DNA from: Cellvibrionaceae bacterium
GTDB taxonomy: Bacteria > Pseudomonadota > Gammaproteobacteria > Pseudomonadales > Cellvibrionaceae
Assembly: GCA_024707385.1 (NCBI GenBank)
Contig: JANPZW010000007.1
Span: 1 to 58,250, forward strand
Direction: 5' to 3'
DNA: 58,250 nucleotides
The stretch's first letter is position 1, and every line of letters starts with the position of its first letter. The position numbers were made by a program, and so were the translations under genes. Under the pieces are notes generated by a model that saw only the letters and a program-made list of their open reading frames with translations, was not told where the DNA came from and did no database searches. Positions 41,498-51,384 of the stretch are shown here, piece by piece.

Positions 41498-42518
41498 TTA
41501 TTTTTCCGGGAAGCTGATGCCCTTTATGTCGCGCAGGGCGCGGCTGTAATGCTCCACCAGCTCATTGTTTTTCTGATCGATAAACAAAACCGCCAGGGAT
41601 TCCGCGTCCGCCACCGCCAGGCCGGTTTCAGTGCCCATGCAAAGCAGGGCAGTCGACCAGGCGTCCGCAAAGGTGGGATCCGGGTGCAGCAGGGTCACGG
41701 ATACGGTGTCGTGCTCAATCGGCTTGCCACTGCGGGCGTCGAGAATATGGCTGTAGCGTTTGCCGTCTTTATCAAAAAAGTGGCGATAGGTGCCCGAGGT
41801 GATCAGCGACATGGGTTCGCCATCGTCGAAGGACACGATTTTGTGCAGGGTGCGCTCATTCGGTAGCGGTTTTTCCACGGCAATACGCCAAGGTTTGCCG
41901 TCTGGTTTGCGGCCGCGGACTTTCAATTCGCCACCGACCTCCGCCAGATAATGTTCGACGCCAAAACTTTCCAATACCTGGGCAATACGCTCCACGGTGT
42001 AGCCCTGGCCGATGGAGGAAATATCAATGCGCAGCTCGGGGATTTCCTTGCGCAGGCGATTGCCCGGCAGGGTTTCCAGCTTGTCCATGCCCACTTGCGC
42101 CAGGGTTTCTGCGAGAGCGGCCGGCTCTGGTGGTGAAAAGACGTCTTTTTTGAAGCCCCACAGGTCAAATAAAGGCTTGATGGTCAGATCGTAACAACCG
42201 TCACTGGCCTTGTAGATGGCACGGGCGATTTCCACCAGCTTTACCAGTTCTGCATCTGCCTGCACCGGCTCCGTGGTATTTTGTGCGTTGAATTTTTCAA
42301 TGGCGGAATCGTCGCGATAATTCGATAGCGCCTCATCAATGCGCGCAAATTCCTTGTTGACGGCGGTCTGCACGGCAGAGGTGTCCAGATCCTTGGGAGC
42401 CACATAGGTCAAATGGTAAGTGGTGCCTTGGGCAAAACCTTCCAGCTTGGTGAGCTGTGTGCGATCGCCACAGGCGCTGAGACAGAAAAAACAGGCAGAT
42501 GAGAAAAAGTCGATACAT
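41498..42518 (-). CDS. apbE: FAD:protein FMN transferase (ApbE), one-base frameshift at signal
   Basis: Periplasmic enzyme that attaches FMN to Thr of partner proteins such as the Nqr and Rnf complexes. The core has G-T-T-Y-H-L-T-Y, D-I-S-S-I-G-Q-G-Y-T-V-E-R and the Mg site M-S-L-I-T-S-G-T-Y with H-I-L-D-A-R-S-G. With one base removed from the run 42486-42491 the start moves to ATG 42518 and yields M-Y-R-L-F-L-I-C-L-F-F-C-L-S-A-C, a proper lipobox. The longer frame from 42556 lacks a signal. Genes for its targets are outside the window. Confidence 0.85.
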
Positions 42519-42612
42519 GGCTGCACATCATCAATGAAAACGGAAGAGCGGCGCATTGTACTGATTTCGCCAGTGATCGGCAGGCATTAAAGGGAATAGG
42601 AGGGGAAGGAAG

Positions 42613-42637
42613 AAAAAAGGCTTCGCGAACGAAGCCT
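42613..42637 (-). terminator. Intrinsic terminator of the sugar-modification operon
   Basis: AGGCTTCG/CGAAGCCT with a 4-base loop; on the minus strand it is followed by six T's. It lies just after the stop of the small gene at 42644. Confidence 0.9.
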
Positions 42638-42643
42638 GGGAAA

Positions 42644-42856
42644 TCAATGATTGCGGTTTTTGTCGGATCCGCCTGTGGAAGTAGGGCTCCAGGATGGCGG
42701 GTCACTCGCGGGGAAGGATTCCTCCGACGCTTCGTCAACCGCTCGATCCTGATTTTGCTGCCGCGCTCGCTGCGCGGGTTTGTCCTTGTGGACTTTGTAT
42801 TTTCCGCGCCGTACCGGATGGCGCTCGGTCGTTTTGCCTTCACTCTCGTAAACCAT
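42644..42856 (-). CDS. Small hydrophilic protein, unknown function
   Basis: About 70 residues from ATG 42856, eight bases after AGGAGG; two upstream in-frame ATGs are too close to or ahead of that site. Basic in the middle, with E-A-S-E-E-S-F-P-A-S-D-P-P-S-W near the C-terminus, a motif I recall from small proteobacterial proteins of unknown role. It follows the methyltransferase gene. Confidence 0.7.
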   Translation of the reverse strand: MVYESEGKTTERHPVRRGKYKVHKDKPAQRARQQNQDRAVDEASEESFPASDPPSWSPTSTGGSDKNRNH

Positions 42857-42900
42857 GGTCATAACCTCCTGAACTTGGTCGGTCTCTCTTTTCTGGGCAA

Positions 42901-43662
42901 TCATTGCTTTGACTGCAAGACTGAGCGGAGTTCGCTTACTGCTATCGATGGCATGACGTCGTTCACCTCGCAGGTGTAAATCTCCGGCGAGATAGACTCA
43001 ATATTGCAAAAACCAGCCGAGCGCAGCATGGCGCCAACGCAGGCGTGGTTCGGCGCCCACCAGTTGGCGGGATCGGTGGCGGCCTTGTGTTCGATAAACG
43101 CCATTTTCGGCCAGCCCGGATGGTTCATGATGTCGCGCTGTTGCACATCGTGGGCGGCGTGCGTTTCCAGAATGGTATCGCCGGGCAGTGTCATGGTTTG
43201 AAACACCATGCGGCCACGACAGCAGTTGCGCACCACGTCCAGGGCGAGCATCGGATAGCGCAACTGATACATCACGCCGAGAAACCAGACCAGGTCGTAG
43301 ACTTCGGAGTCATACGCTACCTGGTAAATGGACTTGCAACGGAAATCAATCCGATCTTTTAAATCGAGAGTTTCCGCAGCCCAGCGCGCCTGGCGCAGGT
43401 AGTGCTCCTCTATATCGATGGCCGTCACCAGCGCTCCCAGTCGCGCCAGCTCAAAACTGTAGTAACCAGCGTTGCAGCCGATATCGAGAACCCGCATTCC
43501 GGTCATATCCTGCGGCAGATAGGGGGAAATCTGCTGCCATTTGGCACTGGGAGAGTCCCCGAGAGAGGGGCCGGGGGCGGTCTGCTCACCATTCGGCAGT
43601 TGTAGATTGTGAAACCAGGGGCCGAGTTGTTCGATTTGTCTGCTGATCGCTGTGGAAGCCAT
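42901..43662 (-). CDS. SAM-dependent methyltransferase (TIGR04290-like)
   Basis: Class I methyltransferase: V-L-D-I-G-C-N-A-G-Y-Y-S near residue 57 binds SAM, then A-I-D-I-E. The ending (W-W-A-P-N-H-A-C-V-G-A-M-L-R-S-A-G-F) matches the TIGR04290/DUF1698 type. GGAGG precedes ATG 43662. Context (glycosyltransferase, sugar dehydrogenase) suggests it acts on a sugar or glycan; the substrate is unknown. Confidence 0.8.
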   Translation of the reverse strand: MASTAISRQIEQLGPWFHNLQLPNGEQTAPGPSLGDSPSAKWQQISPYLPQDMTGMRVLDIGCNAGYYSFELARLGALVTAIDIEEHYLRQARWAAETLDLKDRIDFRCKSIYQVAYDSEVYDLVWFLGVMYQLRYPMLALDVVRNCCRGRMVFQTMTLPGDTILETHAAHDVQQRDIMNHPGWPKMAFIEHKAATDPANWWAPNHACVGAMLRSAGFCNIESISPEIYTCEVNDVMPSIAVSELRSVLQSKQ

Positions 43663-43781
43663 GAAAGTTCCTCCAATTAGTTATTCGCCTTCAGCCCCAG
43701 ACGTGTCGCTGTCGAGGCTTGAATGCCGCGTCGCCGCTGCCGCGATAAAGCGATTTGTCGATAGCAGGTCGGCGCGGCGTG

Positions 43782-44945
43782 TCAGGCATGCAGGCGGACC
43801 TCCTCTGCGTGGGTCACCGGAATGTGGATGTGGTCGAGCTGCTCCAGAATGTTAAGAAGCTGCTCCACTCTGTGGGCACAGGTGTGGTGTTTGCGAATGG
43901 TGGAGAGCGCCTGCTCTGTTTGTGCCAGGGCGAGGTCGCCGTCGTGCAGCAGTGTGTACAGATGCTTGCGCATTTCCTCGCCGTCCCGCGCCAGCTGGTA
44001 ATCCATTCCAGCGGTAAACAGGCCTTCTGTGTCCTCCCAGGGTGAACTCACCAGTGGAATGCCACAGGCCATAGCCTCGAATGGGCGAATGGTCGGGATG
44101 CCCGGTAGGCTCGCCGAGTAGTGGCAGCGCGGCACATGCAGCGTGACCCGGTGATTGGCGAAGATTTCCGGCACGCGGAAGTTGGGCAGCCAGCCGCAGT
44201 AGTGGATGCCTTGCAGTGCCAGCTTTTGCAGAATCTCCCGCGGATAGCGCACGCCGTACACGTGGCTGTGCAAGCGGAGTTCTTCCGCCGGTTTGAAGAA
44301 GAATTCGTTCAGTTCCGCCGCGCGTTCACCATCACCCCAGTTGCCCACCCACACCAGATCGCCGACGGGCAGTTCCGGATTGGGTTCGCGCGGGTAGAAC
44401 ACTCGGGTATCCGCCGCTTCGTGCCAAGTCCAGACGTTCTGCGTCCAGCCGTTTTTACGATACAGATCGGCCAGAGCTTCGCCAAAGGCGAGCACTCCAT
44501 CGTAATAATCCAGACGAAAACGGTACAGCCAGGATGGGTCGCTGATTGCGCGGTGATGGGTGTCGTGGAACAGCAGGCGAAAGTCCAGATCGTGATTGCC
44601 CCCGGCCTGCAGATGGTTGCGCAGTTCGCCAAAACCGTTAACCAGCCAAGGTTCGTTCCACTCGTGCACCAGCACCACGTCCGAATCCGCCGCCACTCGT
44701 TCCATATCCAGATTGGCCGCGGAATAGGTGCGGCTGCTGAGATTTGGATAGGCGTCGTAAAACGCATTCAAAGCGGCGGTGCCGTGATCGCTGAGGAGAT
44801 TCTCGCGGCTCCAGGAATTTTCCGGCTCGTAAACCTGCACTTGATGACCCAGGGCCAGCAATTCGGAAACCACGCCGCGCAGAAAGTGCGCGCTGCCGTG
44901 ATTCCAGTCGGATTCCAGGGAGTGATAAAACAGGCTGAACTTCAT
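43782..44945 (-). CDS. Glycosyltransferase, CgeB-like GT-B fold
   Basis: GT-B glycosyltransferase with a C-terminal Glyco_trans_1_2 segment: R-P-F-E-A-M-A-C-G-I-P-L-V-S-S-P-W-E-D and N-terminal S-L-F-Y-H-S. ATG at 44945 follows GGAGCG 7 bases away; the longer frame to 45017 overlaps the oxidoreductase. Cytosolic, no membrane segment. Acceptor and donor unknown. It lies between the oxidoreductase and the methyltransferase with gaps of 43 and 119 bases. Confidence 0.8.
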   Translation of the reverse strand: MKFSLFYHSLESDWNHGSAHFLRGVVSELLALGHQVQVYEPENSWSRENLLSDHGTAALNAFYDAYPNLSSRTYSAANLDMERVAADSDVVLVHEWNEPWLVNGFGELRNHLQAGGNHDLDFRLLFHDTHHRAISDPSWLYRFRLDYYDGVLAFGEALADLYRKNGWTQNVWTWHEAADTRVFYPREPNPELPVGDLVWVGNWGDGERAAELNEFFFKPAEELRLHSHVYGVRYPREILQKLALQGIHYCGWLPNFRVPEIFANHRVTLHVPRCHYSASLPGIPTIRPFEAMACGIPLVSSPWEDTEGLFTAGMDYQLARDGEEMRKHLYTLLHDGDLALAQTEQALSTIRKHHTCAHRVEQLLNILEQLDHIHIPVTHAEEVRLHA

Positions 44946-44988
44946 GGTAGCGCTCCGGAGTCGTTGGTTGACTGGGAATAAATCCGCC

Positions 44989-46062
44989 TCATCGGCAGTA
45001 GATGCGATCAATGACATGAGCGACCTTCAACGCCTGCTCGACTGTGGGGTCGTACTGGTCGTTTTCCGCCAAGCGCATGGCCCAGTCCAGCAGTGCCCGA
45101 CCACCCCAGGTATCCGGGTAGCCAGCGACCCGCCGACTGTTGACTCCTCGGGTTTGTTCAAGCTCGAAATCAAAGGACGAGCCTTTCACGTTGCGCAGTA
45201 CGGCGCCGCCTTTAGTGCCATAAAAGTGGGCTTCGATTACCGTGTCGCGGCCGGCGTGCAGATTCCAGGAGCAGCTCAGGCGCACCCGCGCGCTGCCCAG
45301 ACCGAATTCCGCAATCGCGTAGTCCTCTACCATCTGGTAAGGCGGGCGCTGTTTTTTGCCGTGATGAAACAAGCTGCTGGACAATTGGTTCACGTCGCCA
45401 CTGCCCATCACCCACATCGCCAAATCCACAAGGTGAATTCCCTGGTCCATCACGCAGCCACCGCCGGATGACGTCATGTCATAGAACCAGGCTTTGTCCG
45501 GCCCGTACGCATTGTGAAAGGTGAGATCTATGGCGAAGATCTCGCCGAACTCACCTTCGGTGATCAGTTTGCGCAGCGTGTCCATCCCCGCCAGGTAGCG
45601 ATAGGAAAAATCTACGGCAAGAAGCTTGTTGGCCAACCACGCGGATTGGATCACCCGCGCGGTTTCGGCACTGGTGCGTGCCAGGGGTTTTTGGCAGAAG
45701 ACCGCCTTGCCGTTTTCCAGCGCCGCAACACAGTGTTCGACATGTAAGGCGCTCGGTGTGGCGATCACCACGCCGTCGATGTCCTGATCAAAAAAGTCCT
45801 CCAATGTCGGGCAGATCCGCACGTCCTCCGCCAACTCGGCAGCGGTCGCCGCCGCTGCCGCAGATGGATCATAAACAGCCCGGTAATCCACCAGGGGCAT
45901 CTCCAGCACGGCCTGCGCGTCCAGCAGTGCCTGCATACGCAATCGGCCGATGGCACCGGTGCCCAAAAATCCGAGACGCACCGGGGCGCGAGACGATTTG
46001 ATCAAAGTGAAATCCAGCGCGGGCGCTTCCGGTATTGCCTTCATGATCATGGCGGTGCTCAT
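44989..46062 (-). CDS. Gfo/Idh/MocA-family sugar oxidoreductase
   Basis: NAD(P)-dependent dehydrogenase. N-terminal Rossmann fold G-F-L-G-T-G-A-I-G, then T-P-S-A-L-H-V-E-H, E-N-G-K-A-V-F-C-Q-K-P-L-A and the active-site His in D-Q-G-I-H-L-V-D-L-A. ATG at 46062 is chosen over 46074 since GGAT is spaced for it. It is the first gene of a three-gene sugar cluster. Confidence 0.85.
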   Translation of the reverse strand: MSTAMIMKAIPEAPALDFTLIKSSRAPVRLGFLGTGAIGRLRMQALLDAQAVLEMPLVDYRAVYDPSAAAAATAAELAEDVRICPTLEDFFDQDIDGVVIATPSALHVEHCVAALENGKAVFCQKPLARTSAETARVIQSAWLANKLLAVDFSYRYLAGMDTLRKLITEGEFGEIFAIDLTFHNAYGPDKAWFYDMTSSGGGCVMDQGIHLVDLAMWVMGSGDVNQLSSSLFHHGKKQRPPYQMVEDYAIAEFGLGSARVRLSCSWNLHAGRDTVIEAHFYGTKGGAVLRNVKGSSFDFELEQTRGVNSRRVAGYPDTWGGRALLDWAMRLAENDQYDPTVEQALKVAHVIDRIYCR

Positions 46063-46695
46063 AGTGTGATCCAACCTGTATTAGGGAGCTGTGTATTGAG
46101 AAGCCGTTGGAGCGCGCGGTTTTATTAGGAGCGCGTCGTTCCGCCAACGAAATGGAAGTGATGTGCTGCAACGACGCGACGTGCGCTGCACAGCTGACGT
46201 CAAAGGCATAAAAACTTATGTGGAATCGGCACATATACATTTGGGCGCAATTGCGCATGTCATCGTTATTGTCGGTCGGTAATGCGGCGCAAGCCCTGTC
46301 GTGCGGATTCAGCGCGGCGGTGGTATTCATTTCCGTTTGAATGCGACCTCATGTCGGACTTCCCAACAAAGCGAGATATATGCCAGTCGTTCTTCTCTTA
46401 AGAGAGCCTGCTTGATTCTGAAGGAATATAAGGGCTAGAGCTTTTTTGGCGGGAAGCGCGTCGAGACTTTTGCGGTTAATTTTGAATCTGTTTTTTACGA
46501 TCTCTGTGTAATATTTACAGGTTAATCATGTTGTGAAGCGAGGCATGGATGCATTTGGTCATCAAAATTTGGCTTTGAACAAATATGATCTTTTAGTTGC
46601 CAACCGAACGGTTCAGACGCTTTGGCGAGGTTTACGGTGGCCAGCGCATCAGCTTTTAAGCAAGCGCTAATAAGAACGACCATCGAGGCTCCATA
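46063..46695. other. Intergenic region upstream of ompA-like gene
   Basis: 633 bases between divergent genes. The clearest element is the 12-base palindrome GCGCAATTGCGC at 46245-46256, about 180 bases upstream of the oxidoreductase start. AT-rich sequence from 46470 probably holds the promoter of the downstream gene. No credible ORF or RNA gene seen. Confidence 0.6.
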
Positions 46696-47981
46696 ATGCG
46701 AAAAACAATTTTGGCCTTCGCGATACAGTATTTATTTTTTTCTGCCATATCGGCATATGCAGATCAAGAGGGAGGATATTTAGGAGTAAGGGCCGGACTG
46801 GCCAAAAATGATCACTCCTGTGAAAGCGCTGCTTTGGAGTGTGATCGCGATGGCACCGGATACGGAATTTTTGGCGGCTATAATTTCAATCGCCGTTTTG
46901 GTGTGGAACTCGGTTACAACGACGTGCCGGATTCTACCGCCGTTTATCCAGAGATCCGTCTTCAGGGAGAGCTCAGTGCGATTGATCTCGCCGCCAGATA
47001 TTCCCACGAGCTATTCGGCAGAACGCAATTGTTTGCCAAGCCTCGGGGGCGACCTACTGGCAAGGGGAAATTAAAGGCTGGGGTGTCAAGGTGGATGGCT
47101 CTGGCTTCAGCCCCGCTTTCGGCATCGGTGTTGCCGTACCTTTTGCCGAGCGTTTTTCAGCCAGGCTTGAATATCAATATTTCGGCAAAGTCGGCGACAG
47201 CGAATTAGGCCGCACTCAGCCGACACTTCTTTCCCTGGGATTGACGTGGCATTTTGCATCCGACCGCGCCTTTGAATCCTCCGCACCTCCTGCAGCCATC
47301 TTCACCCCTGAAAATACTCCGCAAAACCACGAGCCGGTTGCGCAAATTCCAGTGAATGCCGAAGCAGACACAAGCGCAACACAAATGGATTCCAGTGCGC
47401 CAGCATTAATGAGCAACGACGGAGAGAGCGATGCCGCAGACACCGAAGCTGATGTCGCCGCCTCGCCGGAGTTGGTGCCGGAACCTTCATCCGCTGATCT
47501 GATGAATGGAGAAAATACTGGAGAAACGATGGTTGAAGCTGATGTCGCTCTGCCCGAGGAGAGCGCAATGGTAGAGCAGGGCGCAATTGTTGAGCAGGGG
47601 GTAACGGACGCAGGCGCAACGAGTTCCGTGGTGATTGATGATCACAGCAACAGCCCGCTTTTTGCCAAAGGTTCTTCCGTGCTGAAAATCAATTACGCGC
47701 TGGAAAAAATCGCCGTCGATCTTCTACGCCGCCCCAATTTATTTGTGCACATCGAAGTGCATACCGACGATCAGGGCAGCCGTGAGGAAAATCAACAATT
47801 GTCCACCGCTCGCGCGATCAAGCTGGCGGATTATTTGAAGTGGCAGGGGGTGAGTTCGGAACGCATAACCGTGGAGGGGAAAGGGAAGTCCCAACCACTT
47901 GCGGATGACAATATTGAGGTGGGTCGCGCACGCAGCCGCCGTGCGGAATTTTTCATCTCAGAAACACGAACCCAGCGTTAA
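46696..47981 (+). CDS. OmpA-family outer-membrane protein (frameshift in barrel)
   Basis: Signal peptide ending A-Y-A-D (residue 22), an eight-stranded barrel domain with G-Y-G-I-F-G-G-Y-N-F-N-R-R-F-G-V-E-L-G-Y, an acidic Ala/Glu/Ser-rich linker of about 110 residues, and a C-terminal peptidoglycan-binding OmpA domain (V-H-T-D-D-Q-G-S-R-E-E-N-Q-Q-L-S and R-S-R-R-A-E-F). Around 47041-47049 two extra bases (one C, one G) put the barrel end out of frame; correcting them gives K-L-G-A-T-Y-W-Q-G-E-I-K-G-W-G. About 428 residues. Confidence 0.85.
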
Positions 47982-48001
47982 TTTTGCTTAGAGGATTTTG
48001 C

Positions 48002-50748
48002 ATGAAAGCTTTGTCGATGCTTTCCATTGTTTTTTCTGATGTTTCTGCTGGCGGCTTGTAGTAGCAGCGATACAAACTTCCCTTCGCGAACGCCGCCCAG
48101 TGTGGTGGTTGAGCAGGGAAATAAGCCGGATCAGGAAAAAACGGATATAGACGGCGATGGCATCGCCAATGGCGAAGATAATTGTCCGGCCAATCCAAAT
48201 CCCGATCAGCGTGATATGGATAAAGATGGTATGGGCGACGAGTGCGATACAGATCGCGACGGCGACAAAGTGCTTAACCAGGTAGACAACTGCCCCAATA
48301 TGGCAAACCCGGATCAAACGGACGGCGACGGCGACGGAATTGGCGATGCCTGTGATGCGGATCGCGATGGCGATGGTGTGGCGAATGAGGCGGACAATTG
48401 TCCTTCGGTCGCCAACGCCGGTCAGGAAGATCAGGATGCGGACGGCCAGGGCGACGCCTGCGATACCGATATCGACGGCGACACTGTGCTCAACGCAGAA
48501 GACAACTGCCCGCTGATCGCCAATGCCAATCAAACCGATGACGACGAAGACGGTATAGGTAATGCGTGCGACGACGATACGGATTCCGATGGCGACGGTG
48601 TGGATGACGGTGAAGACAATTGCCCTGCGGTGGCCAATTCCGATCAGGCAGATTTTGACGGCGACGGTATTGGCGATGCCTGCGACGCGGATGTCGATGG
48701 CGATGGTATCGACAACACCACCGACAACTGCCGTTTGATCGCCAATACAGGTCAGGAGGATGCAGACGATGACGGTATTGGTGATGTGTGCGATGCGGAT
48801 CGCGATGGCGATTCCATTCCCAACGCGACGGATAATTGTCCGCTCAATGCCAACCCGGAGCAGGAGGATCTCGATGAGGATGGTATCGGCGATGCGTGTG
48901 ACACGGATACGGACGGCGATGGTGTCGATGATGCCATCGACAATTGCCCACTCACCGCCAACGCGCCGCAACTCGACAGTGACGATGATGGTGAAGGCGA
49001 TGCCTGTGATGCGGATATAGATGGCGACGGTGTGGAAAATGCCGTCGATAATTGCCCGGCCGTGGCCAATTCAAATCAGGCGGATGCCGACGAAGATGGC
49101 TTAGGTGATGCCTGTGATTTGAATACCGACAGCGATAATGACGGTATCGATAACTCCTCGGACAATTGCCCGTTTCTCGCCAATCCCGGTCAGGAAGATT
49201 TGGACGGCGATGATATAGGCGATGCCTGTGACAGCGACTTGGATGGTGATGGTGTGATGAACGGTACGGATAATTGTCCGCTGATTGCCAATGCCAGCCA
49301 GCAGGATCTCGACAAGGATGGCAAAGGGGATGCGTGCGATGACGACATGGACGGCGACGGTATTCTCAACCCGCTCGACAACTGCCCCTCGGTGGTAAAT
49401 GCCGGTCAGGAAGATCTGGATGACGATGATATTGGCGATGCGTGTGATACGGATCGCGATGGCGACGGTGTGCTCAACACCGCTGACAACTGCCCGAATA
49501 TTGCCAATGCAAATCAGGCGGATGCTGACAAAAATGGCATCGGTGACGCCTGTGAAATGAAAACCGATGCGGACGACGACGGTATTGATGACGCTGCGGA
49601 TAATTGCCCACTCATCGCCAACCCGCAACAGGAAGACAGCGACCGCGACAATATTGGCGATGCTTGTGATCCAGACCGGGATGGTGATGGTATCGATAAC
49701 GCGCTAGATAACTGCCCCGCAATTGCCAACGCGGATCAAGCTGACGGCGATAACGACGGCATAGGCGATCTCTGCGACACGCTAACCGATAGCGACGGCG
49801 ACGGCATCGCCAATAATCTCGACAACTGCCCGAATATCGCCAATCAAACTCAAGCGGATACCGATGACGACGGCATCGGCGACGCCTGTGATCCGGATAT
49901 AGACGGCGATACCCTCGCCAGCGATGCGGACAACTGCCCGCTCGTAGCCAATACCGATCAGGCGGATTTGGATGATGACGGCCAAGGCGACGCGTGCGAC
50001 AGCGATGCAGACGGAGATCAAATCGCCGATGATGCGGATAACTGCCCTGCGGTAAGTAACGCGGAGCAGCAAGATCTGGACGACGATGGACTCGGCGATG
50101 TTTGTGATGCGGATTTGGACGGCGATGGCGTTATGAATACCGCTGACAATTGTCCGAATATCGCCAACGCCGAGCAGGAGGATCGCGATGGCGACGGTCG
50201 CGGTGATGCCTGTGACACAGCGGAGGACGTCGCCTGCGGCCCCACCTATTTATATAAACCCATGATTGAGCAAGTCACCGTTTCCTCCGGTGTGCGACGC
50301 GGTTTATGTGTGGGGTGTGGCGTAAGTCGGCCGGAAAATATCATCAACAGCAATCTCGATGACGCCGCGCGTATGTCGACACTTGTCGGTGCCGCATCTG
50401 AGATATACGCCCGTGTCACCCATCGCACAGCCGCTGCGTATACAGGTGCAAAAAAGAGTGGGCATATTGCTGTCCTCACCGGACGGGAGCCTATCGCTGT
50501 CGCAATTGGGCAATATCCAGATCCGTACGTTGAATTCGGACCGGGTGCGGGAAACGTTTGAAGGTCGCGAAGGCGGTGCGCAATTAATACCAATCTTCAA
50601 CGACCCCAATCGTTTTCTGCTGACGGTGAATACCAGCGAGAATTTCAATTCCGTGGAAATCAGCCAGCGCGCCCGAACCGGCGCAGCCCGCTCCATTGAT
50701 ATCTACGCCATGTGTATAGCGCCACCTGCAGAAGCGGAAGCGCGCTAA
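48002..50748 (+). CDS. Secreted thrombospondin type 3 repeat protein (two frameshifts)
   Basis: Lipoprotein signal (with one base removed from the T-run 48030-48035 it reads M-K-A-L-S-M-L-S-I-V-F-L-M-F-L-L-A-A-C), then 19 TSP3 repeats built on D-x-D-x-D-G and D-N-C-P, then a C-terminal domain of about 170 residues not recognised. The final part is in another frame: removing one C near 50419-50421 joins I-Y-A-R-V-T to I-A-Q-P-L-R-I-Q-V and ends at 50748. The repeats bind Ca2+ in many proteins and form a stiff rod. Lipidation and context beside the OmpA protein place it at the cell surface. Confidence 0.85.
48145..50235 (+). repeat. Array of 19 thrombospondin type 3 coding repeats
   Basis: D-N-C-P (once D-N-C-R) recurs 19 times, spaced on average 109 bases or about 36 residues. 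Codons vary between units, so the array is old rather than a recent expansion. The same repeat structure produces long unreal frames on the minus strand. Confidence 0.9.
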
Positions 50749-50754
50749 CCACAA

Positions 50755-50785
50755 AATATCCAGCGCTCAAAGAGCGCTGGATATT
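50755..50785. terminator. 14-bp perfect hairpin between convergent genes
   Basis: AATATCCAGCGCTC pairs with GAGCGCTGGATATT around AAA, between the TSP3 gene and the gene at 50806. Strong stem without an extended T-run on either side. Confidence 0.75.
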
Positions 50786-50805
50786 CATTTCAAGTAAAGA
50801 TGATT

Positions 50806-51039
50806 TTAAGCTGCGGTTTCCGGCTTGATGATTAATAAAGCTGAGGGGTCGCCATCATGAAGAAAAATCTTCGCTCCCTCATCTCCCGCCATAAAACCCA
50901 AAACCTGCCCCGGGGCCAGCTCAATATCAAACCGACTACCGCCGTCGCAATGCACACTGATGTGAATTCCCGTCGATTGTGAGTGTTCGATACTAACAAC
51001 ATCGCCAGCAGGTATTTCTTCGAAGAGTTTGTCTGACAT
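50806..51039 (-). CDS. Small hypothetical protein
   Basis: 77 residues from ATG 51039 (GAGG 8 bases before). Mostly beta-like and acidic, with G-D-V-V-S-I-E-H-S and I-S-V-H-C-D-G-G-S-R-F-D-I-E-L-A-P-G-Q. No signal or membrane segment. The carbon-storage regulator CsrA was considered and rejected. A frame to 51159 has no site. Confidence 0.65.
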   Translation of the reverse strand: MSDKLFEEIPAGDVVSIEHSQSTGIHISVHCDGGSRFDIELAPGQVLGFMAGDEGAKIFLHDGDPSALLIIKPETAA

Positions 51040-51278
51040 GATGGGCCTCGCTTTCGGGATGAATAAATCAATTAACAACTCAGCAAGTAGGGATAAGCAA
51101 GTAGGGCGCCATGGTGTTGGGTTTTTCGGTGGCGAAGTTTTTCTCTTAAAAAAATGCATGGCGTGAAACGGAGCTAAGCAAAAATAAGGCGGTCATACAA
51201 AGATTTTGCATATGCACTCGGTTCTTCAGGAGCTTGCAGCCATTAGCGACGAAGCAATACATAAGATGTCATTCCCAG
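51040..51278. other. Intergenic region before the nhaA promoter
   Basis: 239 bases with the divergent promoter of the small gene presumably inside. I see no strong repeat or ORF. Confidence 0.5.
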
Positions 51279-51308
51279 TTGAATCCCCCGTAAATTTGTT
51301 GTTATGAT
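51279..51308 (+). promoter_or_regulatory. Predicted nhaA promoter
   Basis: TTGAAT (51279-51284), 18-base spacer, TATGAT (51303-51308). Transcription would start near 51315, right at the first base-paired arm of the structured leader, which supports both predictions. Confidence 0.65.
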
Positions 51309-51313
51309 CCCGG

Positions 51314-51378
51314 CACGGCGTGTGCTGCGTGCGCCCGAGGGTGACCTCGTATACGGAGAACGTTAATTCGTTTTCCGT
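51314..51378 (+). ncRNA. Structured nhaA leader, candidate cation riboswitch
   Basis: Within 65 bases there are three stems: GCACG/CGTGC (about 51313-51332), CGAGG-GTGA-CCTCG (51336-51349, a perfect stem with a GNRA loop), and ACGGAGAACG/CGTTTTCCGT (51353-51378, ten pairs with one G-T). It lies 200 bases upstream of nhaA, directly after a promoter. Leaders of nhaA genes include the nhaA-I and nhaA-II RNA motifs, reported as Li+ riboswitches. I cannot confirm the conserved core from memory. Confidence 0.5.
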
Positions 51379-51384
51379 GAGAAT

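Noticed and set aside
47988..50245. Long minus-strand frames (up to 327 codons) opposite the TSP3 gene
   Set aside because: Their repeating Ile/Val/Arg pattern mirrors the D-x-D-G repeats of the plus strand; no start sites or known domains.
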